DNA of 64,000 bases, taken from positions 62,001 to 126,000 of the forward strand of contig CAVOJV010000006.1 in NCBI GenBank assembly GCA_963696325.1, given 5' to 3'. The DNA comes from CAVOJV01 sp963696325 (GTDB lineage: Bacteria > Pseudomonadota > Gammaproteobacteria > Competibacterales > Competibacteraceae). Shown here piece after piece: positions 62,513 through 64,000 of this stretch; within the stretch, counting starts at the first letter, position 1; each line of letters starts with the position of its first letter. The notes beneath the pieces were generated by a model. It saw nothing but the letters and a program-made list of their open reading frames with translations, was not told where the DNA came from and searched no databases. The translations under genes were made by a program, and so were the position numbers.

Positions 62513-64000
62513 TTATCGAGCCAGTCCATCAAGAAATGCCTCCGCTCTTATCACGAGGTTTGCTTTCCGTTCGCGCGACCAGGCGGACAACGTCCGATAC
62601 GGCATCGCCATACGGGGGTTGACGCGCAGCGCATTCTCGTTCCGGATCAGGAAGGCCCAGTACAGATAGTTCATCGGACACGCGTCCGGCCCGGTGTTCT
62701 TTCTCACATCGTACGCGCAACCGCCGCAGAAGTCCGCCATGCGGTTGATGTATGCGCCCGAGGCCGCATAAGGCTTTGAAGCAAGCAGCCCACCGTCAGC
62801 GAACATCGTCATGCCATGCGTGTTCGGCAGTTCAACCCACTCGAATGCATCGACGTAGACCGCCAGATACCACGCATTAATTTCGGCGGGCCGCACGCCG
62901 GCAAGGAGCGCGAAGTTGCCCGTCACCATCAGCCGCTGGATGTGGTGCGAGTAGGCGTAGCGGCGCGTGTCGTCCACTGCCTGCGCGAGGCAGTTCAGCT
63001 TCGTCTCGCCGTTCCAATAGAGCTTCGGTAGCGCGCGAGCAGCATTGAGCGCGTTCGATTCCGCATACTCCGGCATATGCAGCCAGTAGATGCCGCGTAC
63101 GTACTCGCGCCAGCCAAGGATCTGGCGGATGAAACCTTCGACCGCGTTGAGCGGCGCGCGACCTTCGCGGTACTCGGCCTCCGCGCCCGCGCAGACTTCC
63201 TGCGCGGCCAGTAGCCCTACGTTGAGGTACGGCGAGAGCAGAGAGTGGTAGACGAATGGCTCCCCGGTTTTCATCGCGTCCTGATAATCACCGAAGTGCG
63301 GCAGCGCATGCCCTAGGAAGTCCTGCAGGGCTGCGAGCGCATCAAGCCGCGTCACCGCCCAGCCGAACGGCTCGAGATCGCCGAAGTGAGCGGCGAAGCG
63401 CTCGCGCACGAGGTCGAGAACCTCACGCGTGATCGCATCCGGCGCAAAGCGTTTCCGGATCGGGAGTGACGCCCCATGCGGCAGGGTCTTGCGATTCTCG
63501 GCATCGAAATTGAAGCGCCCACCCACCGGAGCATCACCATCCATCAGCAGACCGCTGGCGCGTCGCATCTCCCGGTAGAAGTATTCCAACCGATACGACG
63601 TGCGGCGTTCAGCCCAATGTGCGAAGCGCTCCTTCGTCGCGAAGAAGCGATCATCGGTGCGGATCTCCACCGGCACGCCGAGCTTAGCTTCCCAGCCGCG
63701 TATCGCCGCAAGCACGCGGTACTCGCCCGGTTCGGTGACGATGACCTTGCTCGCGCGGTGGCGTTTGGTGGCGCGCGCCAGCTCGCCAGTGAAGGAACCC
63801 GTGTTGGCAGGATCATCGAGCTCGACGTAATCGACGTTAGCACCGTTGCCGCGCAGCGCCTCGGCAAAGTGCCGCATCGCAGACAGGATGAACGCGATCT
63901 TCTGCTGGTGATGGGGCACATAGGTGGTTTCCTCTGCCACCTCCACCATCAGCACTACGTCGCGCTGGGAATCGAGATCGGTGAGCGTCGCAAGCGAGTG
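62513..64000 (-). CDS. Deoxyribodipyrimidine photolyase-related (FeS cryptochrome/photolyase) protein, 5' end beyond window
   Basis: At least 495 residues in one frame that continues past the right edge (LATLTDLDSQRDVVLMVEVA). VPHHQQKIAFILSAMRHFAE and VIVTEPGEYRVL belong to the N-terminal alpha/beta domain. The FAD domain shows SLLSPYLNVGLLAAQEV, GFIRQILGWREYVRGIYWLH, YAYSHHIQRLMVTGNFALLA and EWVELPNTHGMTMFADGGLL. The cysteines in MADFCGGCAYDVRKN and PDACPMNYLYW, with an upstream one, are those that hold the 4Fe-4S cluster of PhrB-type (6-4) photolyases. Repair versus signalling cannot be decided from the sequence. Confidence 0.92.
   Translation of the reverse strand, partial: HSLATLTDLDSQRDVVLMVEVAEETTYVPHHQQKIAFILSAMRHFAEALRGNGANVDYVELDDPANTGSFTGELARATKRHRASKVIVTEPGEYRVLAAIRGWEAKLGVPVEIRTDDRFFATKERFAHWAERRTSYRLEYFYREMRRASGLLMDGDAPVGGRFNFDAENRKTLPHGASLPIRKRFAPDAITREVLDLVRERFAAHFGDLEPFGWAVTRLDALAALQDFLGHALPHFGDYQDAMKTGEPFVYHSLLSPYLNVGLLAAQEVCAGAEAEYREGRAPLNAVEGFIRQILGWREYVRGIYWLHMPEYAESNALNAARALPKLYWNGETKLNCLAQAVDDTRRYAYSHHIQRLMVTGNFALLAGVRPAEINAWYLAVYVDAFEWVELPNTHGMTMFADGGLLASKPYAASGAYINRMADFCGGCAYDVRKNTGPDACPMNYLYWAFLIRNENALRVNPRMAMPYRTLSAWSRERKANLVIRAEAFLDGLAR

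Overview
The window looks like about 64 kb of chromosome from a GC-rich gammaproteobacterium. The evidence is conserved gene order: dapF-DUF484-xerC with overlapping stops and starts; engB divergent from cytochrome c4-dsbA-endonuclease/exonuclease; uvrA divergent from a YajR-like transporter and ssb; and mtaD-ubiG-gph. I cannot name the genus. No rRNA, tRNA or CRISPR array was seen. Both edges cut genes: uvrD at the left, a photolyase-related gene at the right.

The backbone is housekeeping and metabolic: DNA repair (uvrD, uvrA, ssb, photolyase-like), lysine/peptidoglycan (dapF), chromosome dimer resolution (xerC), envelope redox and folding (cytochrome c4, dsbA), biotin (bioA), a molybdenum hydroxylase with its cofactor nucleotidyltransferase (41.8-45.1 kb), pgl, ilvA, a minus-strand mtnA-archease-rtcB set followed by a prs paralogue, and mtaD-ubiG-gph. 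mtnA and mtaD both process methylthioadenosine-derived compounds.

Four accessory regions interrupt it. (A) 2.73-7.9 kb: an IS110 element plus a four-gene exported-protein cluster (DUF2844, DUF3443, a GYRGYGG repeat protein, a glycine-zipper lipoprotein). A 90-bp repeat of the 3' end of the upstream GNAT-nitrilase gene flanks it. (B) 19.4-37.1 kb, between ssb and bioA: the wreck of a type III-like restriction-modification locus with two VapBC-type modules, invaded by IS110, IS630, IS982, IS91 and another DDE element. A 1.82-kb segment (mod fragment plus IS110) occurs twice and brackets about 9.3 kb that contains an apparently intact TIR-domain effector-like gene. (C) 40.1-41.7 kb: decayed transposase genes. 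(D) 56.9-59.2 kb: gene fragments (DUF2252, DUF5372-like, TIR) and a chimera of a transposase OrfA start with a serine recombinase.

A recurring theme is in-frame joining of unrelated pieces: ParD-like antitoxin to restriction helicase to nuclease, an unidentified enzyme fragment to mod, and OrfA to serine recombinase. The best candidates for new biology are the TIR protein with an unrecognised C-terminal domain, the DUF3443 protein whose motifs match pepsin-like aspartic proteases, and structured non-coding DNA upstream of the IS110 recombinases (possible bridge RNAs). All family assignments come from reading sequence motifs; no database search was run.
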